Part shown: one piece after another, positions 1 through 11,441 of the stretch
How positions within the stretch are numbered: position 1 is the stretch's first letter
Layout of the letters: each line of letters opens with the position of its first letter
Assembly (NCBI RefSeq): GCF_027579695.1
Contig: NC_083569.1
Coordinates: forward strand, 72,178,149 to 72,242,148
Direction: 5' to 3'
Length of the DNA: 64,000 nucleotides
From: Neoarius graeffei
Lineage: Eukaryota > Chordata > Actinopteri > Siluriformes > Ariidae
Notes under the pieces: generated by a model
The model's input: only the letters and a program-made list of their open reading frames with translations
What the model was told of the DNA's origin: nothing
Database searches by the model: none
Translations under genes and position numbers: made by a program

Positions 1-977
1 CTCACTTCAGCCCGACACGGCTCGCGTTTCGACTACCAAAAACCGGCACGACTCAGCTCGTTTCAGCCCTGCTTAGCCCCTAAAACTCGCACCGTTTTGG
101 AGTGGGGCTGAAGCGAGCCAAACCGTGCCGACTGAGGCTGGGGGCGTGAGCAGACACTCCCCTGTGCACTGATTGGTGAGGAGGAGTGTCCTCACATACC
201 CACACACGCCCCGCGAGCGCGCTGGGATCTGTAAACACTGCAAACCCGGAAGGAGAATAATTACGAATTACGAGAATTTCTGAAGCCTTATGCGCCTCGC
301 CTCATCTATACGCTCTTGCCAGTATCTGTTGGCGTTGTCGGTGACAACAAGCCACAGCACCAAGACCAGCAACACTAACGACTCCATGTCCTCCATGTTT
401 ATTGTTTACTATCCGGGTCGTGAGACTACCGCTTAAAAGATCACTGAATCAGTGACATACAGAGCATCGTGGACGAGTTCGCGGAGCGCAAGGCTCGTCG
501 TATGCCCTTCAAATAATGTGCGCAGTATAGGCTATTGATATTTTATTATGAGCCATGTACAGTATCCTAATGTTTTTTGTTTCTGAGTTACATGTTCGTT
601 TGAAGGACTTGATGTACTAAATAACATATAGTTGCACCCGGTAGTGTTGAAATTGGTAAACACCGCAGTTGCGGACATTTTGTAGCCTAAAATGATGTTA
701 TGATAAGCTTTAATAAAGGGTCCGGTCATTTGCCCCGCCCCCGGCCCGGCTCTGACTTGTTCCGCCACTGTCACTGATGTCACTGTTTGCGCTGCTTAAC
801 GACATCACGTGACGTCCACCCACTTTCACTAACTCCACCCAATGTGTCCACCCACTTCCAGCCAGCACGGTTCAGCGCGGTTGTAGTCGAAATGCAACTC
901 CAACAGCCCCGCTCAGCTCGACTCAGCTCGACTCGGCACGGCACGACTCAGCCGCGTTTGTAGTGGAAAAGCGGCAT
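1..977. mobile_element. Non-autonomous DNA transposon, left end outside the window
   Basis: The first ~150 bases and bases ~850-977 are GC-rich, share CAGCTCG/GACTCGGCACG-type blocks and are roughly complementary (CGTTTCGACTAC near the start against GTAGTCGAAATG near 885). The right side ends in GTTTGTAGTGGAAAAGCGGC, the kind of terminus seen on fish DNA transposons. I find no transposase. The superfamily and the left boundary are undetermined because the element runs off the window. Confidence 0.55.
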
Positions 978-1784
978 AGTAGTCTTGGGTGGCCATGTTT
1001 GTAGTCTGGTTAGCGCTGTTGGTTTCAGCGCTCCTACTGACATTGTTATTGAATCTTAATGAACATGAGGCAGGGTCAAGGGGTAAACTGATAGCTACCT
1101 AATGAGCTCGAATACACAAATTCACACTTATATATGTGTAGCACCATGGGATTTTTGTACCAGATGCGCAGTTTACAGAACGTGTAGAAACGGCATTGAA
1201 AAGCGTGCAATATTTTGGACCATTTTCGCTGGCCGATCCAGCAACTATCATCCACCACTGAGACAAGTATAGATCTTCCTTCTGCCCTAAAACTCGGCAA
1301 ATGACATTTTGATCTGTAGTGAAAATGCGTCGATCATGTGAGCACAGTTTTCACGCAACATTCGCTTGGTGGTGCTAAGAGTTCACCACGTGTTTTCTTG
1401 ACCTTCTGAGCAGCAGTTTGTGGTCTCAACAAATCTTGGAAATTCACCAATAATCTACAGTTGAGATTGTCTCCTGGTAGATTCACATGATTCTATATCA
1501 TCTGTAGTCAGTGCCTGGAAAATGGGCCATTTTGGGTTGCATGACCATGATTTCATGTCAGATTTACAGTAACTTCCTTTGGTCCAATTTCAATTTGGTT
1601 TGTACTGTATTTCTTGCATACGGAGGCTTGGTAATGTAATGCAGCAGGTATAAGTCAAAATCCATAATCTGAGCATCTGATATGAAAATCTGGTGGACTG
1701 ACACATATAGTGCAGAAATACAACTGTTTTACTGGAAAACAGTAAATGCTGTCACTAGTTTTGTCATATTCCCACCAACAACAC
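978..1784. other. No recognisable feature
   Basis: AT-rich sequence with only short unsupported open frames. I see no repeat family, splice-flanked exon or RNA gene here. Confidence 0.5.
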
Positions 1785-1785
1785 T

Positions 1786-3705
1786 GAAGCTTTTATTTAT
1801 TTATTTTATTTAACCCTTGTTTAACCAGGAAAGGTCCCGTTGAGTCACAGTGACTCTTCTTCCAGGGTGTCCTGGCCAAGTGGCAGCAAGTTAAAAGTTA
1901 AAAAACACAAGGACAGAGGACAACACTACCAAAACACTAAAGACTAAATCAGACTACAAAGCACACAAAACAGTGGAATATGTGCTGTAACTAAACATAT
2001 AACATACACTAAATACACCAAGTCAAAGGAACACAACTAAAACAAGACAAATCTCATAAACATAACAAAAACAATTGACAGTACAGCCAAGAACACTAAA
2101 GACAAGAGACTGCAAGAAGACAAGACTCACATAAATTCTAAGATAAAACACAAACTAAACAACAATAAAAGGATTTAAAAAAAACACATAGACACATGGG
2201 CACCATATTTAAAAGCAATGGCACTGCTCTGTAAGAGCTGATTTTAAAAGATTTTTAAAAGTATTAACAGAAGGAAGTGTCTCTAGGTGTAGTGTGTTCT
2301 GAAGTTCGTTCCAAACGTATGGTGCATAGAAGGAAAAAGAGGTCTTGCCCAGTTCAGTCCTTTTTGAGGGTGTGTATCTTATAATATCTTATTTGTAGAC
2401 CTTGTACTATAAATACTAGTGTGATAAGAAAGCAGATTTGAGATGTACTGTGGTAATTTACCCATTAATGCTTTCAAAGTAAAAATCAACAAGTGAAACT
2501 TTCTCCTGAGAGAGAGAGAGGACCATTGAACCATTTCATATAGCAAGCAGTGGTGAGTCCTATTTGCTGTTCCTGGGATAAAATGCAAGGCAGAATGATA
2601 TAAAACATCCAATTTTTTCAACAGCAATTGTGAGGAATGCATATAAATCATATCACCATAGTCTAATACTAATAAGAAGGTGCTCTCTACCAACCTTTTT
2701 CTTGCTTTGTATGGAAAACACTTTCTTTGTCTGAAATAAAATCCTAATTTGGGTCTGAGTTTTTTTTTTTAAGAGACACTCAATATGTGTACTAAACGAC
2801 AGTTTATCATCCAACCATATTCCTAGGTATTTATAGGAGGATACTTTTTCTAACTGTGTTCCATTCGTAGTACAAATAGTGTCATTACAAGATGTGTGTG
2901 AACGTGTGAAGACCATGAATTTAGTTTTTTTGGCATTTAGCACCAACTTAAGTCCTACAAGGGAATTTTGTACCTTGTTAAAAGCAGACTGTAAGTAGTT
3001 CACAGCCTCCTGCACTGATGAAGCAAAAGTGTATAATATTGTGTCGTCTGCATAAAGATGTACTTTTGTGGGACTTAGTCCCGCACCCAAGTTATTTCTC
3101 ATCTCATTATCTGTAGCCGCTTTATCCTGTTCTACAGGGTCGCAGGCAAGCTGGAGCCTATCCCAGCTGACTACGGGCGAAAGGCGGGGTACACCCTGGA
3201 CAAGTCGCCAGGTCATCACAGGGCTGACACATAGACACAGACAACCATTCACACTCACATTCACACCTACGGTCAATTTAGAGTCACCAGTTAACCTAAC
3301 CTGCATGTCTTTGGGGGAAACCGGAGCACTCGGAGGAAACCCACGCGGACAACATGCAAACTCTGCACAGAAAGGCCCTCGCCGGCCACGGGGCTCGAAC
3401 CCAGACCTTCTTGCTGTGAGGCGACAGCGCTAACCACTACACCACCGTGCCGCCCCCCCCCAAGTTATTTATATAGATAGAAAACAAAATGGGGCCTAGA
3501 CTTGATCCTTAGGGCACACCCATTTTTACCTCTAAAGAGGATGAGGTGCAGTTATCAACAGTTACACACTGAGTTCTACCACTCAAATAGTTAGAGAACC
3601 ACTTAATAACAGAAGGGCTGAAACCTATACTTTTCAATCTGTTCAAAAGAAGATCATGACAAACAGTATCAAACGCTTTAGACAAATCGCTTTAGACAAG
3701 CTCAC
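1786..3705 (-). pseudogene. 5'-truncated non-LTR retrotransposon (CR1/L2-like), reverse transcriptase relic
   Basis: On the minus strand, 3700-3470 reads through reverse transcriptase motifs (DLSKAFDTV, then a GVPQGS-type block with a stop, then GPILFSIYINNLG). After a SINE interruption it resumes at ~3085 with the YADD catalytic box and YKYLGIWLDDKLSF. A region at 2690-2380 (LDYGDMIY, THHCLLYEMVQW) is typical of the C-terminus of CR1/L2-type LINEs. The 3' end near 1790 is a TTTA-type tail after an AACCAGG motif. Stops and frame changes show it is dead. The clade is inferred from motif style, so Rex1 or a relative is possible. Confidence 0.75.
3098..3458 (-). mobile_element. Mermaid/DANA-type tRNA-derived SINE, full length, inside the LINE
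   Basis: Read on the minus strand it has the tRNA-like head (GTGGTGTAGTGGTTAGCGC as A box, GGTTCGAGCC as B box), the body shared with all copies here, and a short ATGAGATGAG-type tail. It is flanked by CCCAAGTTATTT at 3086-3097 and 3459-3470, a 12-bp TSD. It interrupts the LINE reverse transcriptase just upstream of the YADD box, so it is the younger insertion. Confidence 0.93.
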
Positions 3706-3831
3706 TGAATACTGTGTTGTAAAACTTGTAATGTTTTCTTACTGGAGTTATTTTGAAGTGTGTTGTTATAATATTTGGTGTAATATCAATAGGTCTTAAA
3801 TTACAGGTAGCATTTGAAAAAGTACCTTTTT

Positions 3832-4050
3832 TTTTTTACCTCCACCAACTTTGTTGGAGGAGGTTATGGTTTTGCCTCCATTTGTTTGCTTGTTAGTTTG
3901 TTTGTTCCCAACATAACTCAAAAAGTAATGAATGGATTTTACTGAAATTTTGAGGAAAAGTGGGCCATGGACCAAGGAGCAATGGGTTAGATTTTCATGC
4001 AAATCTGAATATATGGCTTGGTGGAGGTCTGCACTCTACCAAGTACCCTT
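3832..4050. repeat. Interspersed repeat with CCTCCACCAA ends
   Basis: The unit starts ACCTCCACCAACTTTGTTGG and closes near TTGGTGGAGGTCTGCACTCT. In between, a TTTGTTTG-rich block is followed by a 'do-not-code' segment that resembles a repeat seen widely in fish introns. The ends are partly complementary, as in a small DNA element. I see no coding potential, and the family name is not known to me. Confidence 0.5.
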
Positions 4051-4692
4051 TAAAATTCAGTTTAATGTACTGAATTTAGCTTGAGGATGTGTTACTGTTT
4101 TACATAAAGCTAACTGGTGAAATAAGTCTGAGTCTATTGTTGATGCACCTTTTCTGAGATCATATTTAAGGTGAAGTAAACATCATTATTAATGCATTAA
4201 TCTTACAAACCCAACCTTATCTGCAAACAGAGAGACGTTTCCAACCTTCTTTCAATACCACATAATGTTCGACACAATTTAGCTGACTGTTTTCCTTGCC
4301 ATCTGGGTTTGTTTGTTCATTTTGAAATCACTCACACACAATAATGAGAGAAAATTACAGGATATTAGCCACGGGGGAAAAAAAGTTGTAATGGAGTGAT
4401 AAAGTTCATGCTGTTCTTTGTTTAATGAGGTCTGATAATCATAGATTTGGGTTTGAACATGTTTTCAGTCATTGTTGATTTTTAATATTCCTAGCATGAC
4501 GTCTGTGTGCTTCTCGCCCGTGATCATTAGCACGGACATGAAACACAAACATGGTCATGTTTTTCTGCTTGCCTTCAGATACATGTGTCCTCAAATGTAA
4601 TAGCCCTCTTATTGCTTCTACTGGAACAGAACACAAACCCAAATTCCTGCTTACAAGGTTGATGTATGCCATCTTGGCCACTGGCTGTGAGC
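4051..4692. other. No recognisable feature
   Basis: Apparently single-copy AT-rich sequence. Short open frames on both strands overlap each other and have no domain or splice support. Confidence 0.45.
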
Positions 4693-4696
4693 TTAA

Positions 4697-5879
4697 AGTG
4701 CATATCCTGGACCAATTTTGTGGTTTTTTTATATGAAAGAATGTCCCTTTACACACTCATCCAGAAGGGTAATTTTGCACAAGGCCATCTGTCTACAGGA
4801 GAAAAAAATAAAATAACAAAACACGTGTGGAAAAATCCCAAGGGAGTCTGGAGCCAGATTTGTGATGTCACGTGCGGATCCGCCAGCAGGCTGCGAGAGC
4901 TTGCATGGATTCAGTGCACAGTCTGTGTAGACCAAGTTTAGCAGCTAGCGATTTTGCATTGAAATATGGAATTGTCGCCTGAGCTTCTAAACCCATGGAT
5001 TCATGTATCAATGCTCATCTATCTATTGCTACATAAATCATATTTTTTTCTAATTACTATTATGTATTTATATATTTCTTCATTTAGAAGAGTACTGGCT
5101 ACTGTAGGAGAAAGATTTCATAAGCTACTGTACACACATGGAATCGGCTAAGCAGGGTTGTAAATACATTTAATGCGTTTGACAGGTCCCAAGATCTCAA
5201 GCCCTGGCACACATATCCCTTGATACATGTGAAGTAAGAGTATTATCGCCCAGCGCTTTCGTGTTGTTTACTTTTGTGTGTGTCAATAAATAACATTATC
5301 CGTGTACCACACAAACACAGGAACACCTAATTTAGAGTGTAGTCTCTCTTATTTCTTACCCTGGCAACAGTCAACTTGTGAATCGCCGATTTTCTTGGTC
5401 TTTTTCTCGGCTCTGCTTTGGTCCTTGGCTTCTGGGTGCCTCGCACAAAGCGCTCCCATTTCTCTCTCATTGTCCGGTCTTTAGGAAAATGATGAGTACT
5501 AATCCCATCAAGATTGGTGTTGCTACACCCTCCTATGATACATCTGTTAACCATTTTAATAATTACGGATAACGTTGAAGAAATTTGCAGAAAACCACCA
5601 GGTCGTTTTCTCATAAACAAACCAGCGCTGGCGTAGGATTCAGAGGGAGGCGTCCCGCACGCGACGTCACGAAAATCAATGTTTCCCGGGAAATCCAAAT
5701 GCCAAGTTTTTTCAGAGGCGGACCAATTCACCTCAAATGGCTTGATTTCAACTGAATTTTTCTGGTATTGCGCAAGGTCAAAAAAATTGCACAAAATGTG
5801 ACAGATATTTGACCAAAGTTTAATATAAAATTGGAAAATTACATTGATCTTGCTCCTGAATTTACCCGTGATATGCACT
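4697..5879 (-). mobile_element. TTAA-flanked Kolobok-like non-autonomous transposon carrying a THAP exon
   Basis: The ends are AGTGCATATCCTGG at 4697 and, on the other strand, AGTGCATATCACGG at 5879. They are directly flanked by TTAA at 4693-4696 and 5880-5883. TTAA duplication with A-G-rich TIRs and a THAP exon fits Kolobok better than piggyBac, whose TIRs start CCY. The 1,183-bp body lacks a DDE transposase and holds only the first exon of a THAP protein near the right end, reading inward. Confidence 0.72.
5360..5554 (-). pseudogene. First exon of a THAP-domain protein (transposon-derived)
   Basis: The start at 5554 gives 65 residues beginning MVNRCIIGGCSNT, with the C-x4-C zinc ligands (C5, C10) of a THAP finger, then HHFPKD and KWERFVRG as in the first half of the domain. 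The exon ends at a consensus donor (CAGG|GTAAGA, 5360/5359). The downstream C-x2-H half would be in exon 2, which is missing. An open frame extends upstream of M1 without domain support, so I prefer this Met. It is probably the 5' exon of a THAP transposase gene whose remainder was deleted. Confidence 0.62.
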
Positions 5880-5885
5880 TTAATG

Positions 5886-6458
5886 TTAGCCTGGCTAACG
5901 CGACTTCAAAGCTCTCCGAGCATTTGGTCTGGCTAAGCTATTAAGCCCAATCGTTTCCCAGAGCCCGTGGTTGACCCTCCTCCCTGAAATGCCTCAGTTT
6001 GCTACTGGTCGAAGCCAGAAAAGGCTGTGACGAAGCTTAAACCAATCACATCACTCTTTCCTCTGACGTATGTGACGCGACGGAAACTGCTTGAGTAACA
6101 GGAAGAAGATAAACACCTCCAGGGCTGCTCTTTGCTCCGTTTTCAATGAGAACTTCCCGTTGAATGCTTTCAATACAGCATCTACCGCTGTGTTAAAGGC
6201 TTGCCGCTGCTCCATGTTCGTGATGTGAATGAAGCGCTTCCGGCATAGATTCGGTAAACAATCTATGGCTTCCGGTCGCAGTTCTACTACGTCACTGCCT
6301 TGAACACGCCTCTACCCAGGGCCGTTGGAGATGCTCAAAGTTGATTGGTTCCCGATTTTTCGGGAGCTTGGAAATGCTGTAGATAGCCTGCCTGGCCAGA
6401 CTAAGCTCGCAACAGGCCCTCGTGTTGCGTCACGCTTAGGATGGGCGGGCCCAGGCTA
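5886..6458. mobile_element. hAT-like MITE with 8-bp target duplication
   Basis: The ends TTAGCCTGGCT and CCCAGGCTA are inverted and are flanked by CTTTAATG at 5878-5885 and 6459-6466. An 8-bp duplication points to hAT. It has no transposase. The duplicated target includes the last two bases and the TTAA of the adjacent Kolobok-like element, so this insertion came second, exactly at that element's edge. Confidence 0.72.
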
Positions 6459-6466
6459 CTTTAATG

Positions 6467-8203
6467 TATACTTGACCCTCTTTTGTTCAGGTTAAAGAAG
6501 CTATAAGCAAATGCTGATGTATTCTATTGACATTTATAATACAGTTCTACTCTTAATAAGGCTGATTATGTTGTCTAGAGGAAAGCATGGCTCTTGTGCT
6601 TGACACAAAATCTTTACTTTTGCTAATGTGTAAGAAGACCAACTGCTTATAGTGCATTTTAGAGATATAATCGTAAGTCATAAAGATATAATCTTATTCC
6701 AATTTGGAGAGTTTGCAATTTTGCAAATGGATTTCAGTGAAAGATGCTTTCAACAGGAGAATCCAGAGAAATGATAACAAGTATAAAATGTAGACTTCAG
6801 AACACGGCATTCTTGTTTCCGATGCTAAATCTAATGAAAACCTTTCTGTCTTCTCTTTTACAGAATGCTGAAGTGTTGCCCTGGTCCTCTGGAACACAGA
6901 GGAATGAAGTCCTAGAGTTTTCCTGCACACACAGTGTGTGACTGTTCGAAAACAAACAGGCAGTGTGTGTGTGTGCACGCAAGGTCCAGCCACCTCTTTG
7001 GCACTTTGGAAATAGACTGATAAACCATTTTGACTCTGTTTTTAGTTTGTCTTGTTGCAGCAACCAGTAAGAGTGAGTGCCAAAAGAACTCTCCTTGCTG
7101 CCCAGATTGGTTTTGTAACAAATAAAAACTGCAGCCAATCAGAGGACAGAATGAAAAACGCCTGCCGAGTGAGAGCCAATCAGGTCCGACAATCAGGCAT
7201 GTGAACAGTTTGGCATAAGGATTCAGTCAAACAATGGAACTTAAGGATAAATTCTTGAATTGTGAATGGCTTGAAAAAAAAGTGCCTATTGTTTTGATTG
7301 TAGATATTTGAAACAAGACTTACAGCTTGATTTTGACTGAAGAACTGCTGGGAAGGCAAAACTCACCAAGAAAAAGACGTGGTACTACAGTGTGAATTGT
7401 TCAGATGATGGTCGTGCTGTGATGTTTAGTTGATTAGTATAGCAGCTTTACCGTAAGCCTCATTACTTCGGACTGTCTCACTACTGACTGTCTCTGTAGA
7501 TTCCTTCTCACAACCCTGTCCATATATCTCACCTCCCACATCTTTCATTCTTCTCTCCTTTTGCTCCGCTCTTTGACATTGTGTCATTTTTTTGGTCTCT
7601 TTTTATGTGATTTAAATGTCCCAACTATGCAGTAGTACTTTAGTGCCTATCTGTAATTCTGCACTTCTCTCATGTCCTCGTTTAGCCTGTGCTCCTACAG
7701 TAGGTAGCATGTATCCCGGCGCGCTATTTTTATCTCTCCTCTTAAGGTGGGGTGTTTCTCTGTGATGGTACCTGCTGTTACTTACCTCATGCAAACACGC
7801 TAGCTGATCCAGTCCATGGTGGACTGTACAAATGATGTTTCAAATAGGAATGTGAAAGACATTATCAATCTTAAGAGTTCTGTGGACGTCACCTTTTTTT
7901 CACTGGGTTTAGACCTTTCCTTGTTTTCTAGCAGTGGTTAAAATAAGGATCAGTGACTTGACATCAGTGTAAAAGGCAACGTCGATGTGTAGCATGAAAT
8001 ACCAGCCTCCATATTGGTTGATATGATCAAAGGCAAACAGTGCCAAAGTTGAATATACGGAACTCTGCTTATAGTTCTCTAATGTCACTGTTAATTTTGT
8101 AATGCTTTTCTATTTTCATTTTCTGGCATTATTCTTACATTAATTCAACTTTTAATGATGGTTAACTGCCTTCTGAAGATCATTTTCAGTTTCACTATAT
8201 TTA
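6467..8203. other. Long stretch without recognised genes or repeats
   Basis: There are overlapping short open frames at 6690-7140 on both strands but no domain, conserved splice structure or repeat match that I recognise. Two AGCCAATCAG (CCAAT-box type) motifs occur at about 7133-7142 and 7172-7181, but no gene follows convincingly. Confidence 0.45.
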
Positions 8204-8306
8204 CGGCGGCATGCAAAAGTTTGGGCACCCCGGTCAATATTTCTGTTACTGTGAATAGTTAAGTGAGTGGAAGATGAACTGATCTCCAAAAGTTAAAGAT
8301 GAAACA

Positions 8307-8648
8307 TCTCATTATCTGTAGCCGCTTTATCCTGTCCTACAGGGTCGCAGGCAAGCTGGAGCCTATCCCAGCTGACTACGGGTGAGAGGCGGGGTACAAG
8401 TCGCCAGGTCATCACAGGGCTGACACACAGACAACCATTCACACTCACGGTCAATTTAGAGTCACCAGTTAACCTAACCTGCATGTCTTTGGACTGTGGG
8501 GGAAACCGGAGCACCCAGAGGAAACCCACGCAGACACGGGGACAACATGCAAATTCCACACAGAAAGGCCCTCGCCAGCCACGGGGCTCAAACCCAGACC
8601 TTCTTGCTGTGAGGCGACAGCGCTGACCACTACACCACCGTGCCGCCC
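8307..8648 (-). mobile_element. Mermaid-type SINE inside a Tc1 element
   Basis: Minus-strand copy with tRNA-like head and tail, lacking one internal AC-rich repeat block relative to other copies. TSD AAGATGAAACA occurs at 8296-8306 and 8649-8659. Confidence 0.93.
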
Positions 8649-9385
8649 AAGATGAAACATTATTTTCAATATTTTTAGCAAGATTAGTGTATTATTTTTG
8701 TTTTGTACATTTTTAGAGTGGAAAAAAAGGAAAGGAACATTCTGCAAAAGTTTAAGAACCTCAAGAGATTTGAGTTTGAATTTTTATGAATGTCTCAGAC
8801 GTTAATTAGCTCGTTGGGGCTGTGGTTTGTTTACAGTCTTCGTTAGGAAGGGCCAGATGATGCAAATTTCAAAGTTTTATAAATCGCCTGACTCCTCAAG
8901 CCTTGTCCCAATAATCAGCAGCCATTGGTTCCTCTAAGCAGCTGCCTAGTGCTCCAAAAATTAAAATAATTGATGCCTACAAAGCAGGGAAAGTCTATAA
9001 GAATATATCAAAGCGTTTACAGGTTGCCGTTTACTCAGTTCATAAGGAAATTAAGAAATAGCGGTTAACAGGAACAGTGAAGGTCAAATTGAGGTCTGGA
9101 AGACGAAGAAAAGTTTCAGAGAGAGCTGCTCATGGGATTGCTGGAAAGGCTACTCAAACCACCATTTGACGGCAAAAGCCCTTCAGGAAGATTTAGCAGA
9201 CTCTGGAGTGGTGGTGCACTGTTCTGTTGTGCAGAATCACCTACACACATATGACCATCATGGAAGTCATCAGAAGAAAACTTTCCTGTGTCCTAGCCTC
9301 AAAATCCAGTATTAGAAGTTTGCAAAGGAACACCATCGATCTATGATGCATTTTTTTAATGAGTCCTGTGGACTAATGAAGTTAA

Positions 9386-10239
9386 AGGGGTACAAAATAT
9401 AATATATATGGTTGCTGATGTGACAAAGTAACGTATTCTATCAAATTTATGTACTAGAAAACAACGAAATATCTTGGTAATTGTAAATATAATACTTTAT
9501 ACGCTAAACTGCACAAGAGTCGCCATTTTTAAAAGACCGTGACGTCAGCGCTACCCACTGCACTAGCGGAACTCTCCGAAATAGAGGAGATAAGCGTGTA
9601 ATCATGGTGTCGGGCGCATCAAGTGAAAGCGACAGCTCTGTCGAATCATACGAAGAGATCCCGCAAGACACACTGCAAGCAGGCTATGGCTTAGAAGGGT
9701 ACCAATTTGAACCTAGGAGAGGTACTCTCGACTACGGTGATGAAATAAGAGAAGAAAGCTCGGATGACGGCGAGGATGAGACTGATGCTGACCATGGGCA
9801 TGGCGAGCGTGGGGCAGAGCGTCTGCGTGCAGGTGACACGGCGTGGTGCTCGTGCGGAAAATGTAACGTGGAGTTGCTCACGAGTCCAGCAGAATTTATT
9901 CGCTGCAATGAGATAGGCGCCACCCGTGGACTTGCGAAATCGTCGCAAGAGGCAGAAACAGGTATTTCACACGTGCTATTCCCAACCTCAATGAGCCAAC
10001 ACAACTGGGCACATACATACGTCATGAGTGTTACGCAGAGAAAATGAACATGCATTCTGATTGGATAAAATTAATATCATGGCGGGCTGTTCAAACTGCG
10101 GAAATAGTTTGCTCGAGCTACTTTCAAAACACTATAACTTTCCAACCTTAGAACAAAAAACTTTTGTAAGTCTTGAATAAGGTTCATTAATGTGTGTTTT
10201 ATTGTTATATTTACTCTATATATTGCCCTCTGTTCCCCT
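9386..10239 (+). mobile_element. TTAA-flanked Kolobok-like element carrying a P2X7-tail-like exon
   Basis: The ends are AGGGGTACAAAAT and, on the other strand, AGGGGAACAGAGG. TTAA is present at 9382-9385 and 10240-10243. Excising the element and one TTAA restores the Tc1 reading (GAAGTTAAAATAGAA against GAAATCAAAATAGAA in the sister copy). It is 854 bp with no transposase. One inward-facing exon near the left end is its only coding content. Confidence 0.75.
9604..9961 (+). pseudogene. First exon encoding a P2X7 C-terminal-like cysteine domain
   Basis: ATG at 9604 opens ~119 residues: an acidic, serine-rich N-terminus (MVSGASSESDSSVESYEEI), a DDGEDETDADHGHGE acidic run, then WCSCGKCNVELL and IRCNEIG. 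This resembles the Cys-rich cytoplasmic tail of P2X7 receptors (C-x-C-x2-C followed by a CCQEI-type motif, here RCNEI). The exon ends at a plausible donor (ACAG|GTATTT). Fish databases contain many 'P2X7-like' proteins of this kind, which I take to be transposon-borne. No downstream exon remains. It is not the receptor itself, as no channel segments are present. Confidence 0.55.
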
Positions 10240-10852
10240 TTAAAATAGAATGTTTTAGCTGCAATGAGCAAAGGTGTGTTTGGAGAAAAAGGGTGCAGAA
10301 TTTCATGAGCAGAATTCCTCTCCAACTGTTAAACACAGGGTGGATAGATCATGCTTTGGGTTTGTGTTGCAGCCAGTGAGGCTTAAGAGGCACAAGATGA
10401 AGGTTTTGCCATGGTCCTCACAATCCCCTGACCTAAACACCATCAAAAATCTGTGGCTGTACTTCAAAAGAGCCGTGCATGCAAGATGGCCAAAGAATCT
10501 CATAGAACTAGAAACCTTTTGTAAGGAAGAAGGAGCAAAAATTCCCCAAACAAGATCTGAAAAACTCTTAGCTGGCTACAAAAAGCATTTACAAGCTGTA
10601 ATGCTTGCCAAAGGGTGTGTTACTAAATACTGACCATGCAGGGTGCCCAAACTTTTGCTTCAGGCCGTTTTCCATTTTTGTTATTTTAAAACTGTAAAAG
10701 ATGTAAATAAAAAGTAATCTTGCTTAAAACATTAAAGAAATGTGTCATGCTTTAACTTTATGCCTTTTGGAAATCAGGTAACTCGCTTAGCTATTCACAT
10801 TAACAAACATTTTGACCAGGTGCCCAAATGTCCCCAAACTTTTGCAACTGTA

Positions 10853-11440
10853 TGAGTAGGGAGAAGTCTGCTGTTGCACAATGACCTCTCTCTCAAAATA
10901 ATTTTTAAAGGTGTAAGTGAACTTCACAAGCAAAATATGCCTAATAAAGCATGCTGATGTGCAGACACATGACACTAAAATCTAAACCAGCATATTTCAA
11001 TATTCCTGCCTATTCCTTGAGATGTCCTGGAGACAAACTGTGAATGCCAGAATGGTAGAGATGTCTTGCCCTGATAATTTTCTGATGAACACAGAAAACC
11101 TTTTGTAGCCACGGACCCTTATAATTGTAAAATAAATTTCACGGACTCCCTCAGTACCAATTTATTTTATTTTATTTTTTTAACGTAGTCCGATATTCAA
11201 ATATAAGACTCATTTAAATGTGTGCAGTAATATTCTGTCTGTTTTGCAGTCCTAGAATTTTCAGCACTCACATAGACTAATACCATAAGAGCTCAGTAAT
11301 AAATAAAATATAATAGCTGAAAATGGTGGATTCTGATTTCCAACACAGTACAAAGTTAAAAAAAAACAATCTCCGGACCCCCAGCTTTGCTTCTCTGGCC
11401 ACTGTTATAAAGCATGCTGTTATAATGCCTCTGCTGTTTC
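10853..11440. other. No recognisable feature
   Basis: AT-rich sequence. Two blocks containing GGACCC (about 11110-11130 and 11370-11380) may mark a decayed element, but I cannot define ends. Confidence 0.4.
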
Positions 11441-11441
11441 A

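Larger units (their letters stand above)
8927..10633 (+). pseudogene. Tc1 transposase relic
   Basis: The N-terminal part around 8930-9360 is recognisable but riddled with stops. After the TTAA insertion the frame resumes at ~10274 (VWRKKGAEF) and ends GCVTKY at 10633. Compared with the sister copy at 40588-41604, the segment carrying the second catalytic Asp (the DPKH region) is deleted, and the catalytic Glu motif reads NTIKNLW instead of NIIENLW. It cannot be functional. Confidence 0.8.
8204..10850 (+). mobile_element. Tc1-like transposon, internally interrupted twice
   Basis: The left end has GGCATGCAAAAGTTTGGGCACC-type sequence and the right end the complementary CCCAAACTTTTGCA. TA flanks both (8202-8203 and 10851-10852). 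It belongs to the same family as the element at 40210-41824. A Mermaid SINE (8307-8648) and a TTAA element (9386-10239) have inserted into it. Removing both restores the family's sequence across each junction. Confidence 0.85.

Noticed and set aside
2653-3306. 217-codon minus-strand frame joining a SINE translation to reverse transcriptase
   Set aside because: Its first third is antisense SINE. Only the part below ~3085 is genuine LINE coding sequence.
7130-7185. Promoter with two CCAAT boxes
   Set aside because: No TATA/CpG context and no credible gene on either side.
9386-10239. piggyBac assignment for TTAA elements
   Set aside because: piggyBac termini begin CCY; these begin AG and carry Kolobok-type associated exons.
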